Source: Pseudomonas sp. Os17 (GTDB taxonomy: Bacteria; Pseudomonadota; Gammaproteobacteria; Pseudomonadales; Pseudomonadaceae). From it: a stretch of DNA of 64,000 bases. The translations under genes and the position numbers were made by a program. A model generated the notes under the pieces. The model saw only the letters and a program-made list of their open reading frames with translations. It did not search any database and was not told the DNA's origin. Where the stretch lies: contig NZ_AP014627.1 in assembly GCF_001547895.1 (NCBI RefSeq), positions 5,707,501 through 5,771,500 of the forward strand, given 5' to 3'. Below, piece by piece: positions 41,014 to 49,752 of this stretch. Position 1 is the stretch's first letter, and each line of letters opens with the position of its first letter.

Positions 41014-42231
41014 TCAGGCTTTGCGGGTACGCGGCAGGAAGATCGCCAACACCCCGAACAGCGGCAGGAACGAGCACAGGTAGTACACGTACTCGATGCC
41101 ATGGAGGTCCGCCAGGTGCCCCAGCAGCGCCGCGCCGATCCCGCCAAAACCGAACATCAGGCCGAAGAACACCCCGGCGATCATGCCGACGTTGCCCGGC
41201 ACCAGTTCCTGGGCGTAGACCACGATGGCGGAGAACGCCGAGGCCAGGATGAAGCCGATCACCACGCTGAGGACGCTGGTCCAGAACAGGTCGACATGGG
41301 GCAGCAACAGGGTGAACGGTGCCACCCCGAGGATCGAGAACCAGATCACCGCCTTGCGCCCGATCTTGTCGCCGATCGGCCCGCCGAAGAAGGTCCCCGC
41401 CGCCACCGCGCCAAGGAACAGGAACAGGTGCAGTTGCGAGCTGGCCACCGACAGGTCGAACTTCTCGATCAGGTAGAAGGTGAAGTAGCTGGTGAAACTG
41501 GCCATGTAGAAATACTTGGAGAACACCAGCAGCCCGAGGACCACCAGGGCGCCGATCACCCGCTTCCTCGACAGGCCGTGCGTGGCTGCCTGCCCCTGCT
41601 TGAGCTTGTGCAGGCGCAGGTGGTTGGCGTACCAGCGGCTGATGGCGTAGAGCACCACCAGGGCAAACAGCGCGAACAGGCCGAACCAGGCCACATTGCC
41701 CTGGCCGTAGGGAATGATGATCGCCGCGGCCAGCAAGGGGCCGAACGCGGTGCCGGCATTGCCGCCGACCTGAAAGCTCGACTGCGCCAGGCCGTAGCGT
41801 CCGCCGGACGCCAGCCGGGCGACCCGCGAGGCTTCCGGGTGGAAGGTCGAGGAGCCGATGCCGATCAACGCGGCCGCCAGCAGGATCAGGGCAAAGCTGC
41901 CGACCTGGGACATCATCAGGATGCCGATCAGGGTGCAGATCATGCCCGCCGGCAACAGGAACGGCAGCGGCCGCCGATCGGTGTAAAAGCCGACCCAGGG
42001 CTGCAACAGCGAGGCCGTGAGCTGGAAGGTCAGGGTGATCAGGCCGACCTGGGTGAAGCTCAGGCCATAGTTGCTCTTGAGCATCGGGTAGATCGCCGGC
42101 AACACCGCCTGGATCAGGTCGTTGATCAAATGGGCCAGGGCCACCGCACCGATGATGCGCAGGACCAGGGGGCTGCTTTGCGAAGCAGAAGAAGCCGTCG
42201 TTGCGACGGTCTGAGGGTTGCTGCTAGCCAT
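41014..42231 (-). CDS. MFS transporter, Fsr (fosmidomycin-resistance) type
   Basis: 405 residues from MASSNPQTVATTAS; about 12 membrane helices. Motifs include ALAHLINDLIQAVLPAIYPMLKSNYGLSFTQVGLI at helix 1-2, typical of the Fsr group, and GFYTDRRPLPFLLPAGM in the loop 2-3 region. Such proteins export small drugs or act as general efflux pumps. It is convergent with the pch operon. Export of an aromatic intermediate is conceivable, but no sequence feature shows it. Confidence 0.85.
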   Translation of the reverse strand: MASSNPQTVATTASSASQSSPLVLRIIGAVALAHLINDLIQAVLPAIYPMLKSNYGLSFTQVGLITLTFQLTASLLQPWVGFYTDRRPLPFLLPAGMICTLIGILMMSQVGSFALILLAAALIGIGSSTFHPEASRVARLASGGRYGLAQSSFQVGGNAGTAFGPLLAAAIIIPYGQGNVAWFGLFALFALVVLYAISRWYANHLRLHKLKQGQAATHGLSRKRVIGALVVLGLLVFSKYFYMASFTSYFTFYLIEKFDLSVASSQLHLFLFLGAVAAGTFFGGPIGDKIGRKAVIWFSILGVAPFTLLLPHVDLFWTSVLSVVIGFILASAFSAIVVYAQELVPGNVGMIAGVFFGLMFGFGGIGAALLGHLADLHGIEYVYYLCSFLPLFGVLAIFLPRTRKA

Positions 42232-42557
42232 AGGATTTTCCGTACAACGGGTGGGTGCACAGGGGCAGGTGCGCCAATGTGCCATTTTTCAGTGCGCTCG
42301 CGCCATCCCATTAGCTTGCTAACGACTTTGCCCAGCCGACTGATAGCCCATCGCCATGGTCTGAATCTTGCTCCTGCCGCCACACCAACCCGACGCCCTT
42401 ACCCAGGGTGGCGAAAATGGGAAGTAACGCTACAGCGCCGGCAGGATCCTGGCGCCGGTTGCACACTTTCCGAGGCGATTTTACGAGGGCACAGGGTCCG
42501 GGCCAGCCGCCTCGACCGCACGCCAATGGTGCGTGGTGCCCAAAGGAGCAGTAGTGC
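42232..42557. other. Divergent intergenic gap of 326 bases
   Basis: Lies between the MFS gene (minus) and the chemoreceptor gene (plus). No coding region, strong palindrome or obvious regulator site is visible. The promoters of both genes must be here, but none stands out clearly. Confidence 0.4.
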
Positions 42558-44615
42558 ATGCATCTATTTCTGGCACCGGGCATGGCGTTGTTGGGGCGTT
42601 TTGGCTTCGCTCGCAAATTCCAGCTGTTGTTTCTGCTGTTCATCCTGCCGCTGCTGGGCAGTCTGTGGATGATCGGCCAGGACTACCGCGACAGGCTTGG
42701 CCTGATGGCCACCGAACGTTCCGGGATCCGCCAACTGCAAGCCCTGGATACCCTGGACAACCTGCTGACCGCGCAGCGTGATCGGGCCGCCCGCTGGCGC
42801 GCCACCGAGACCAACCGCCAGCCGACGCCGGCGACCCTCGCCGCGGTGGCGGCGTTCGATGCGGTCCAGCCCGGCCTGCTCCAGGCCAGCGAAGAATTGG
42901 GCAATGCCCTGCACCAGGCCGGCGCCGAGGACGACACCCTCGCTCGCTACCGAGCGCTGCAAGGCAGCCTGCAAGGGCTGGACTCGAAAAGCCTGGCCAG
43001 TGTCGGCTGGTGGCCGGACGGCTACGAACGCTTCACTTCAGCCCTCGGCGCCCTGCAGGCGCTGCGTGAGCAGATCGCCATGGACAGCCGCCTGACCCTG
43101 GCCCCCTGGCTGGAGACCTACCTGTTGACGCAAATTGCCACCCAGCATGCCCCGGACCTGATCGAGCGGGTCGGGCGCCTGGCGGCGGTTGGCCAAGCCT
43201 CGGTGGTATCGGGCCAGTTCACCCTGCAAAGCCGTCTGCAACTGCGGGACTTGCGCAGCCGCATCGGCGATGCCCGAGAACAACTGAGCAAGACCGGCAG
43301 CCTGCTGGAAGCCCGCCTGCCCAGCGAACTGCAAGCCTGGGCCGGGCGCTATCACGACAGCCTGAAGCAGCTGGATGAACAGTTGAAAGTGCTGGACGAC
43401 GGCCTGTTCGCCGGCAACATCAACCTCAAGCCGGAACCCTTCGAACAAGGCCTCGACGCCCTGCTGGGCCAGCTGGCGAGCTTGCGCCAGGACTCCCTCG
43501 GCGCCCTCGACAGTCGCCTGGAGCACTACCAGGGTTCGGCCCTGCGCCAGCTGATCCTGGTGGCCACGGTGCTGGGCTGCCTGGTGCTCGCCGCGCTGTA
43601 CCTGTTCGTCTGCCTGCAAGCCTCGATCCGCCGCAGCGCCAGCGGCATCACCCTGCTGGCCGAAGCCCTGCGCGATGGCAATCTGTGCCTGCAAGTGCCG
43701 GTACAGGGCCGCGATGAGCTGGCGCTGATCAGCACCGCGCTGAACGTGGCCGTGGTGCAACTGCGTGGCAGCCTGCAAGGGGTGGATCACGAAACCCTGC
43801 AACTGGGGGATGCGGTGCGCAGCCTCAACCAGCACGCCAGTGGCGCCCTGAGCGAAGTCGAGGCCCAGCAACAGCAGATCAGCCAGATTGCCGCCGCCGC
43901 CACGCAACTGGCCGCCACGTCCCAGGGGGTCGCACAGAGCTGCGAACAGGCCTCCGACAGTGCCCAGCAGACCCGACGCATCGCCAGCGACAGCAGCCAA
44001 GACAGCCAGCGCACCACCGCCAGCATCCAGCAACTCAACCAGCGCCTGAACGACACCGCGGCCGCCCTGGGCCGGGTCAGCGAGCAAGGGCAGCAGATCC
44101 AGCTGGTGGTGGACACCATTCGCGGCGTGGCCGAGCAGACCAACCTGCTGGCGCTGAACGCCGCCATCGAAGCGGCGCGCGCCGGGGAGCAGGGCCGGGG
44201 CTTTGCCGTGGTCGCCGACGAAGTGCGCAGCCTGTCGCAACGCACCCAGTCGTCCACGGCGCAGATCGCCGCCACCGTGGACAGCCTGCGCAGCACGGTG
44301 AATGAAGCGGTAAGCCTGATGGAGGCCGCTTGCGGCCAGGCCCAGAGCGACGCCCAGTCGGTGACCGGCCTGGGCCTGCGCCTGGTGGAGATCGCCGATG
44401 CAGTGCAAGGGGTCAGCGACACCCTGGCGCAGATCGCCACCGCCGTGGAAGAACAGGCCTGCACCGCCGATGAAGTCAGCAGCAACATCCAGCACGTGGA
44501 TCAGGCGGCGGTGCGCCTGCTAGAGGGGGCCCGGGCAGTGAACCTGGCCGCGGACAGCCTGAACCAGGGCAGTCGGGCCCTGAGCGTCAACACCGGGCGC
44601 TTCCAACTGGCCTGA
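42558..44615 (+). CDS. Methyl-accepting chemotaxis protein
   Basis: 685 residues. TM1 is at about 24-44 (FQLLFLLFILPLLGSLWMIG), then a large, mostly helical periplasmic domain (about 45-330), TM2 at about 331-352 (LILVATVLGCLVLAALYLF), a HAMP region (IRRSASGITLLAEALRDGNL...) and the methyl-accepting signalling domain with the hairpin tip VAEQTNLLALNAAIEAARAGEQGRGFAVVADEVR. No C-terminal CheR-tether pentapeptide is visible. The ligand is unknown; the neighbouring aromatic cluster makes an aromatic attractant a reasonable test. Confidence 0.92.
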   Translation: MHLFLAPGMALLGRFGFARKFQLLFLLFILPLLGSLWMIGQDYRDRLGLMATERSGIRQLQALDTLDNLLTAQRDRAARWRATETNRQPTPATLAAVAAFDAVQPGLLQASEELGNALHQAGAEDDTLARYRALQGSLQGLDSKSLASVGWWPDGYERFTSALGALQALREQIAMDSRLTLAPWLETYLLTQIATQHAPDLIERVGRLAAVGQASVVSGQFTLQSRLQLRDLRSRIGDAREQLSKTGSLLEARLPSELQAWAGRYHDSLKQLDEQLKVLDDGLFAGNINLKPEPFEQGLDALLGQLASLRQDSLGALDSRLEHYQGSALRQLILVATVLGCLVLAALYLFVCLQASIRRSASGITLLAEALRDGNLCLQVPVQGRDELALISTALNVAVVQLRGSLQGVDHETLQLGDAVRSLNQHASGALSEVEAQQQQISQIAAAATQLAATSQGVAQSCEQASDSAQQTRRIASDSSQDSQRTTASIQQLNQRLNDTAAALGRVSEQGQQIQLVVDTIRGVAEQTNLLALNAAIEAARAGEQGRGFAVVADEVRSLSQRTQSSTAQIAATVDSLRSTVNEAVSLMEAACGQAQSDAQSVTGLGLRLVEIADAVQGVSDTLAQIATAVEEQACTADEVSSNIQHVDQAAVRLLEGARAVNLAADSLNQGSRALSVNTGRFQLA

Positions 44616-44627
44616 CGCCGAAGGTCC

Positions 44628-45533
44628 TCAAGCCTTCAGCCGAGCCTCGGGGAAGTCCGCCTCGAGCTCGGCCTTGAGCCATTGGATAAACCATTCCACA
44701 TCCTCGGACCATTCAGCGTCCGGGGTCAGTACGCGGTAGCTTTCCAGCTTCACCTGATCGTCCAGCACCCGCACCAGGGTGCCGGCCTTGAGCTCCTCGC
44801 GCACCAGCACTTCATTGGCCAGGGCAATGCCGCCGCCGCTTTCGGCCACCGACAGGGCGTGGTCGTTGTTCACGTAGATCAGGTCGGACGTGAGGTGGAT
44901 ATCCAGGCCATTGGCGGCGAACCACAGGTTCCACCACTCGCCGTCATCGAAGTGGATCAGCGCGTGGCGGGCCAGGTCCGCCGGCTCGCGGATCGCCTCG
45001 ATGCTGGCCAGGTAGGCCGGGGTGCAGATGGGGAACACCCGGGGGCAGATCAGGCTGACCCGCGATTCGGGGTACTGCCCGTCCAGGCCGTAGGCGATCC
45101 CCAGGTCGGCACTCTTGGCGTCGACTTCGGTGAAGGTCGAATTCGGTTCGATGGCGAACTTCAGGCCCGGGCGCACATGGCGCAGCGCCTCCAGGCGCGG
45201 GGTCAGCCAGCGCTTGGCAAACCCCGGCACCACCATGATCCGCAGCCAGCGCTCGGCGGTCCTGGGCTGGGCTTCGCGCCCGGCCTCGATGATCAACTGC
45301 AGGGCCGCGGCGATCTTGCGGTGGTACTTCTCCCCCGCCGGGGTCAGGATCACCCCGCGCGAAGTGCGTTCGAACAACTGCACGCCGAGCCAGTCCTCCA
45401 GCAGCTTCACATGACGGCCGATGGCCGGCTGGGTGACATGCAGCGACCTGGACGCTTCGACATAGCTGCCCAGGCGGGCCGCGGCATCAAAAGCCCGCAC
45501 CGCATTCAACGGTGGCAAACGCTGTTCGGCCAT
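44628..45533 (-). CDS. LysR-family regulator (GcvA-like)
   Basis: 301 residues. The N-terminal winged HTH is PLNAVRAFDAAARLGSYVEASRSLHVTQPAIGRHVKLLE, and the periplasmic-binding-like effector domain follows. It is divergent from the ABC transporter operon across 226 bases, with a TTAAAT-T-ATTTAA palindrome close to its own start, so it is probably the regulator of that operon. The effector is unknown. Confidence 0.9.
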   Translation of the reverse strand: MAEQRLPPLNAVRAFDAAARLGSYVEASRSLHVTQPAIGRHVKLLEDWLGVQLFERTSRGVILTPAGEKYHRKIAAALQLIIEAGREAQPRTAERWLRIMVVPGFAKRWLTPRLEALRHVRPGLKFAIEPNSTFTEVDAKSADLGIAYGLDGQYPESRVSLICPRVFPICTPAYLASIEAIREPADLARHALIHFDDGEWWNLWFAANGLDIHLTSDLIYVNNDHALSVAESGGGIALANEVLVREELKAGTLVRVLDDQVKLESYRVLTPDAEWSEDVEWFIQWLKAELEADFPEARLKA

Positions 45534-45553
45534 GGTTTAGCCCGCCCATGCTA

Positions 45554-45566
45554 TTAAATTATTTAA
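45554..45566. promoter_or_regulatory. Candidate LysR operator in the divergent gap
   Basis: TTAAAT-T-ATTTAA is a perfect 13-base palindrome that fits the T-N11-A LysR consensus. It is 21 bases upstream of the lysR start in the 226-base gap before the ABC transporter genes. The rest of the gap is moderately AT-rich with no further gene. Confidence 0.5.
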
Positions 45567-45759
45567 CAGCTGGTATGTTAAAATTGATGTTTCGCCCCCG
45601 CAACCCCTCACTGATAATCAGCCCCAGCAGAACCATAAGAACCCGCGAAAAGCCGCTAAAAACAGGCTTCCCACGCATCCGAACACATCTCGATCCTGCC
45701 CTAAGAAAAACAATATCCATGGCCTGCACGACAGCCCATGGGGGAATCGGAGGTAAGGC

Positions 45760-46878
45760 ATGAATGCCCTGCATTCGCTGCAAACACTGGCGGTGTCCAT
45801 CCGCTCGGTGCGCAAGGTCTACGGCGATCCACACAGCGGCCCGGTGGCCCTGAAGCACATCGACCTGGACATCCGCGACAACGAATTCTTCACCCTCCTG
45901 GGGCCCTCCGGCTGCGGCAAGACCACGCTCTTGCGGATGATCGCCGGCTTCGAATTCCCGACCCAGGGCGAGATCCTCCTCTACGGCGAGAACATCGCCG
46001 AGCGGCCGCCCTTCGAGCGTCCGGTGAACACCGTGTTCCAGCATTACGCGCTGTTCCCCCACATGACCCTGGCCGAGAACCTGGCCTTCGGCCTGGAGTC
46101 GCGGCCCATGGGCCAGGTGCTAAGCAAGGCGCAGATCGCCGAACGGGTGCGCGAGATGCTGGCCCTGGTGCAGATGGAGCGCTTCGCCGGGCGCAAGCCC
46201 AACCAGCTCTCCGGCGGCCAGCAGCAACGCATCGCCCTGGCCCGGGCCCTGGCGCCCCATCCCAAGGTGCTGTTGCTGGACGAACCGCTGTCGGCCCTGG
46301 ACCTCAAGCTGCGCCAGGCCATGCGCGAAGAACTCAAGGCGATCCAGGCCAAGACCGGCATCACCTTCATCTTCGTCACCCATGACCAGGAAGAAGCCCT
46401 GACCCTGTCCGACCGCATCGCCGTCCTGTCCGAAGGCGAGGTGCAGCAAGTGGGCCGCCCGGAAGAGATCTACGAGCAGCCGCGCAATCGCTTCGTCGCC
46501 GACTTTATCGGTGAAACCAACTTCATCCAGGCCCAGGTCAAGCGTATCGAGGCCGGCCTGGCCTGGTTCAGCGGGCCCGCCGGAGAAGCCCTGCCGGCGC
46601 AACCGTGCAGCGGGGTCAAGGTCGACCAGCAGGTCACCCTGTCCGTGCGCCCGGAGCGCCTGCACCTGCGCAGCGAAGCCGTGGAAGGGGCCCTGGCGTG
46701 CCGCATCGAGGCGCAGATCTACCTGGGCACCGACCTGCAATACCAGGTCAGCCTCGGCGACGGCACGCGTCTGACCGTGCGCACGCCCAACAGCCTCGAA
46801 CAGCATCCGCGCCTGAGCGTGGGCAGCCATGCCGGGCTGCTGTTCGAACGCGGCAGCGCCAGCGTCCTGCTGGATTGA
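45760..46878 (+). CDS. ABC transporter ATPase, spermidine/putrescine (PotA) type
   Basis: 372 residues. Walker A GPSGCGKTT (48-56), signature LSGGQQQRIALARAL, Walker B VLLLDEPLSALDLKLR and the switch His in FIFVTHDQEEALTL are intact; the C-terminal TOBE-type domain starts around residue 275. It powers the two permeases encoded next. Family similarity is to polyamine importers, but these include importers of related amines and amino-acid derivatives. Confidence 0.9.
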   Translation: MNALHSLQTLAVSIRSVRKVYGDPHSGPVALKHIDLDIRDNEFFTLLGPSGCGKTTLLRMIAGFEFPTQGEILLYGENIAERPPFERPVNTVFQHYALFPHMTLAENLAFGLESRPMGQVLSKAQIAERVREMLALVQMERFAGRKPNQLSGGQQQRIALARALAPHPKVLLLDEPLSALDLKLRQAMREELKAIQAKTGITFIFVTHDQEEALTLSDRIAVLSEGEVQQVGRPEEIYEQPRNRFVADFIGETNFIQAQVKRIEAGLAWFSGPAGEALPAQPCSGVKVDQQVTLSVRPERLHLRSEAVEGALACRIEAQIYLGTDLQYQVSLGDGTRLTVRTPNSLEQHPRLSVGSHAGLLFERGSASVLLD

Positions 46879-46893
46879 CCACGAGGATTCGCC

Positions 46894-47814
46894 ATGCACG
46901 CCTCATCGATTTCCCAGCACCTGGAACGGCGCAAGGCCTTGCGCAGCGTTCTCGGAGTCAGCCCGGCGCTGATTGCCATCGGCCTGTTCCTGATCGTGCC
47001 GATCCTCATTGTCATCGGCTATTCGCTGATGGAAGCCAACCCCTACGGCGGGGTGAACAAGGTTTTTAGCAGCGACGCCTACACCGCCCTGTTGTTCGAA
47101 CGGCAACTGGATGACAGCCTGGCCTTCACCGACTCCTACCTGCTGATTGCCCTGCGCTCGATCGGCATCGCCGGGCTGACCACCCTCATCACCCTGCTGA
47201 TCGGCTTTCCGGTGGCGGTGTGGCTGGCCATGCAACCGGTGCAGCGCCGGGGCCTGCTGATCTTCCTGATCACTGTGCCGTTCTGGGCCAACCTGCTGAT
47301 CCGCACCTACGCCTGGATCCTGCTGCTGCGCAACACCGGGGTGATCAACAACAGCCTGATGGACCTGGGGCTGATCCACGAACCGTTGCAGTTGCTGTAC
47401 ACCGACGGCGCGGTGCTGCTGGGGCTGGTCTACACCTACGCGCCCTTCGTGGTGCTGCCGATCTACGCCACCCTGGAAAAGATGGATATCCGCCTGCTGG
47501 AAGCGGCCCAGGACCTCTACGCCGGACGCTGGCGCACCTTGCGCAAGGTGGTGCTGCCAATCGCCAAGCCGGGGATCTTCGCCGGGGCGATCCTGACCTT
47601 CGTGCCCTGCCTGGGGGCGATGATCGCCCCGGAACTGCTGGGGGGCGGCACCCGGATGATGCTCGGCAACCTGATCTTCCGCCAGTTCAGCGACGCTCGT
47701 AACTGGCCCTTCGGCGCCGCCCTGTCGCTGGTGCTGATGGCCGCGGTGATGCTGGTACTGACCGTCTACACCCTGCGCGCCCAACGCCAGCGAACCCTTC
47801 AGGAGGGCGCATGA
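46894..47814 (+). CDS. ABC transporter permease, PotB type
   Basis: 306 residues with six predicted membrane helices and the EAA-loop segment EAAQDLYAGRWRTLRKVVLPIAKPGIFAG (about 205-235), which contacts the ATPase. It starts 15 bases after the ATPase gene and its end overlaps the next permease by four bases. Confidence 0.9.
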   Translation: MHASSISQHLERRKALRSVLGVSPALIAIGLFLIVPILIVIGYSLMEANPYGGVNKVFSSDAYTALLFERQLDDSLAFTDSYLLIALRSIGIAGLTTLITLLIGFPVAVWLAMQPVQRRGLLIFLITVPFWANLLIRTYAWILLLRNTGVINNSLMDLGLIHEPLQLLYTDGAVLLGLVYTYAPFVVLPIYATLEKMDIRLLEAAQDLYAGRWRTLRKVVLPIAKPGIFAGAILTFVPCLGAMIAPELLGGGTRMMLGNLIFRQFSDARNWPFGAALSLVLMAAVMLVLTVYTLRAQRQRTLQEGA

Positions 47815-48620
47815 TGATCCGCCTGTTCAAACGCAACGGCCCAGGCGTCCAGGACTTTCCCGGCTTCGGCGGCTTCAGTTTCCTGTTCTACCTGTACCTC
47901 TACGCGCCGATCCTGGTGCTGGTGGTGTTCTCCTTCAACGCCAACCAGTCGGCCACGGTGTGGAGCGGCTTCAGCCTCGACTGGTACCGCGCAGCGTTTG
48001 CCAACCAGGCCCTGCGCCAGGCGGCGGGCAACAGCCTGCTGATCGCCGTGTGCGCCAGCATGGCGGCCACGGCGATTGCCACCCTGGCGGCCCTGGGCAC
48101 CTCACGCGGAGCGAAGTTCAAGGGCCTGCAACTGTCCATGGGCGCCATCATGCTGCCCCTGGTGCTACCGGAAATCGTCGTCGGCGTGGCCACCCTGGCA
48201 CTGTTCTCCACCCTGGGGCTGTCCCTGGGCTACGGCAACCTGATCATCGCCCACACGGTGTTCTGCATCCCCTTCGCCTACTTGCCGATCCGCGCCCGCC
48301 TCAACGACATGGACCTGTCCCTGGAGCACGCCGCCGCGGACCTGTACGCCGGCCCCTGGCGCACCTTTCGCAAGGTGACCCTGCCGCTGCTGATGCCGGG
48401 GATCGTCTCCGGGCTGATGCTGGCCTTCATTGTCTCCCTGGATAACTTCGTGATCTCAATGATGGTGTCCCAGGCGGGCACCACCACCCTGCCGATCTTC
48501 ATCTTCGGCCTGTTGCGCATGGGCGTGACACCCGACGTCAACGCTGTGTCGACGCTGATCCTCGGCGTCTCGGTGCTGTTCGTCAGCCTCTCTTACCTGT
48601 TGAGCAAGAAACACCCTTGA
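47811..48620 (+). CDS. ABC transporter permease, PotC type
   Basis: 269 residues, hydrophobic, with the EAA-loop EHAAADLYAGPWRTFRKVTLPLLMPGIVSG (about 168-197). It pairs with the upstream permease to form the transmembrane channel. It overlaps that gene by four bases and is followed 27 bases later by the binding-protein gene. Confidence 0.9.
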   Translation: MMIRLFKRNGPGVQDFPGFGGFSFLFYLYLYAPILVLVVFSFNANQSATVWSGFSLDWYRAAFANQALRQAAGNSLLIAVCASMAATAIATLAALGTSRGAKFKGLQLSMGAIMLPLVLPEIVVGVATLALFSTLGLSLGYGNLIIAHTVFCIPFAYLPIRARLNDMDLSLEHAAADLYAGPWRTFRKVTLPLLMPGIVSGLMLAFIVSLDNFVISMMVSQAGTTTLPIFIFGLLRMGVTPDVNAVSTLILGVSVLFVSLSYLLSKKHP

Positions 48621-48647
48621 ACCGTCCACTGACCTTGGGGAAATGCC

Positions 48648-49682
48648 ATGAGCAAGTTGATCGCAAGTCTGGGAACCTCGCTGCTGCTGAGCCTGCCACT
48701 GGCGGTGCAGGCCGCCGAGAAACTCAACGTCGTGAGCTGGAGCGGCTATTTTTCGCCGGAGATTCTCGCCAAGTTCCAGAAGCAGACCGGCATCGAGGTC
48801 ACGGTGGACTCCTACGATTCCAACGAAACCCTGCTGGCCAAGCTGAAGCAGGGCGGCACCGGTTATGACGTGGCGATCCCGTCCCACCAGTTCATTCCGA
48901 TCCTGATCCAGGAGCAGTTGCTGGAGCGCTTCGATCCGGCCCAGCAGCCCTACTACGCCGGCGTGGTCGACAACCTGAAAAAGCCCACCTGGGACCCTGA
49001 AGGCGCCTACTCGGTGCCCTTCATCTGGGGCACCACCAGCGTGGTGCTCGACGGCGAACGCTACAAAGGCCCGAGCGACAGCTACAAGGTGCTCTACGAG
49101 CCGCCGGCAGAGCTGCAGGGGCGGATCAACATGTTCGACTCGGTGAGCGAAGTGATCGACATGGCCAGCCTGTACCTGAACATTCCGCTGTGCAGCGAAG
49201 ACCCCAAGCAGATGCAGCAGATCCTGGGCCTGCTCAAGGCGCAGAAGCCCTACGTCAAGACCTACAGCTCCAAGGCCGGGGCGATCCGCGAGAACCTCGC
49301 GGCCGGGGAAATCGACATGTCGATGTTCTGGGGCGGCTCGTCGATGCGCGCCCGGGAGATGAAGCCCAGCCTGAAATACCTCTACCCGAAAGAAGGCGTC
49401 CTGGCCTGGGTGGACAACATGGTCATCCCCAAGGGCAGCAAGCACCCGGCGAACGCCAAGGCCTTCATCGCCTTCCTCAGCCAGCCTGAGAACGCCGCCA
49501 TGACCCAGAACTTCCTCAAGCACCAGAGCCCGATCAAGGGCGTCGAACCCTTCCTCGACGCCGGGTTGAAGGATGCTCCCGAGCTGCACATTCCCGAGGG
49601 CACCAAGGTGGTCTTCAGCCAGACCTGCGGCGAAGGCGCGATCCGCCTCGCCGACCGCCTGTGGACCAACCTGATGCGCTGA
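48648..49682 (+). CDS. Periplasmic binding protein, PotD/PotF type
   Basis: 344 residues with a signal peptide (cut after VQA, about residue 22). The mature N terminus EKLNVVSWSGYFSPEILAKFQKQTGIEV and YDVAIPSHQFIPILIQEQLLERFD are characteristic of polyamine-binding proteins. It captures the substrate in the periplasm. A GC hairpin follows before the amidase gene, which may make this gene's transcript more abundant than the downstream one. Confidence 0.9.
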   Translation: MSKLIASLGTSLLLSLPLAVQAAEKLNVVSWSGYFSPEILAKFQKQTGIEVTVDSYDSNETLLAKLKQGGTGYDVAIPSHQFIPILIQEQLLERFDPAQQPYYAGVVDNLKKPTWDPEGAYSVPFIWGTTSVVLDGERYKGPSDSYKVLYEPPAELQGRINMFDSVSEVIDMASLYLNIPLCSEDPKQMQQILGLLKAQKPYVKTYSSKAGAIRENLAAGEIDMSMFWGGSSMRAREMKPSLKYLYPKEGVLAWVDNMVIPKGSKHPANAKAFIAFLSQPENAAMTQNFLKHQSPIKGVEPFLDAGLKDAPELHIPEGTKVVFSQTCGEGAIRLADRLWTNLMR

Positions 49683-49700
49683 CCTGCGTTGACTTCTGCC

Positions 49701-49727
49701 GCCCCGGCCTGGATGCCGGGGCGTTTC
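49701..49727 (+). terminator. Hairpin between binding-protein and amidase genes
   Basis: GCCCCGGC (49701-49708) pairs with GCCGGGGC (49715-49722) around a CTGGAT loop, followed by GTTTCT. The weak T tract suggests partial termination or mRNA-end protection rather than complete stop, so the amidase gene may still be read from the transporter promoter. Confidence 0.6.
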
Positions 49728-49752
49728 TAAAGCCGTTTGAAAGGCCCCTGCC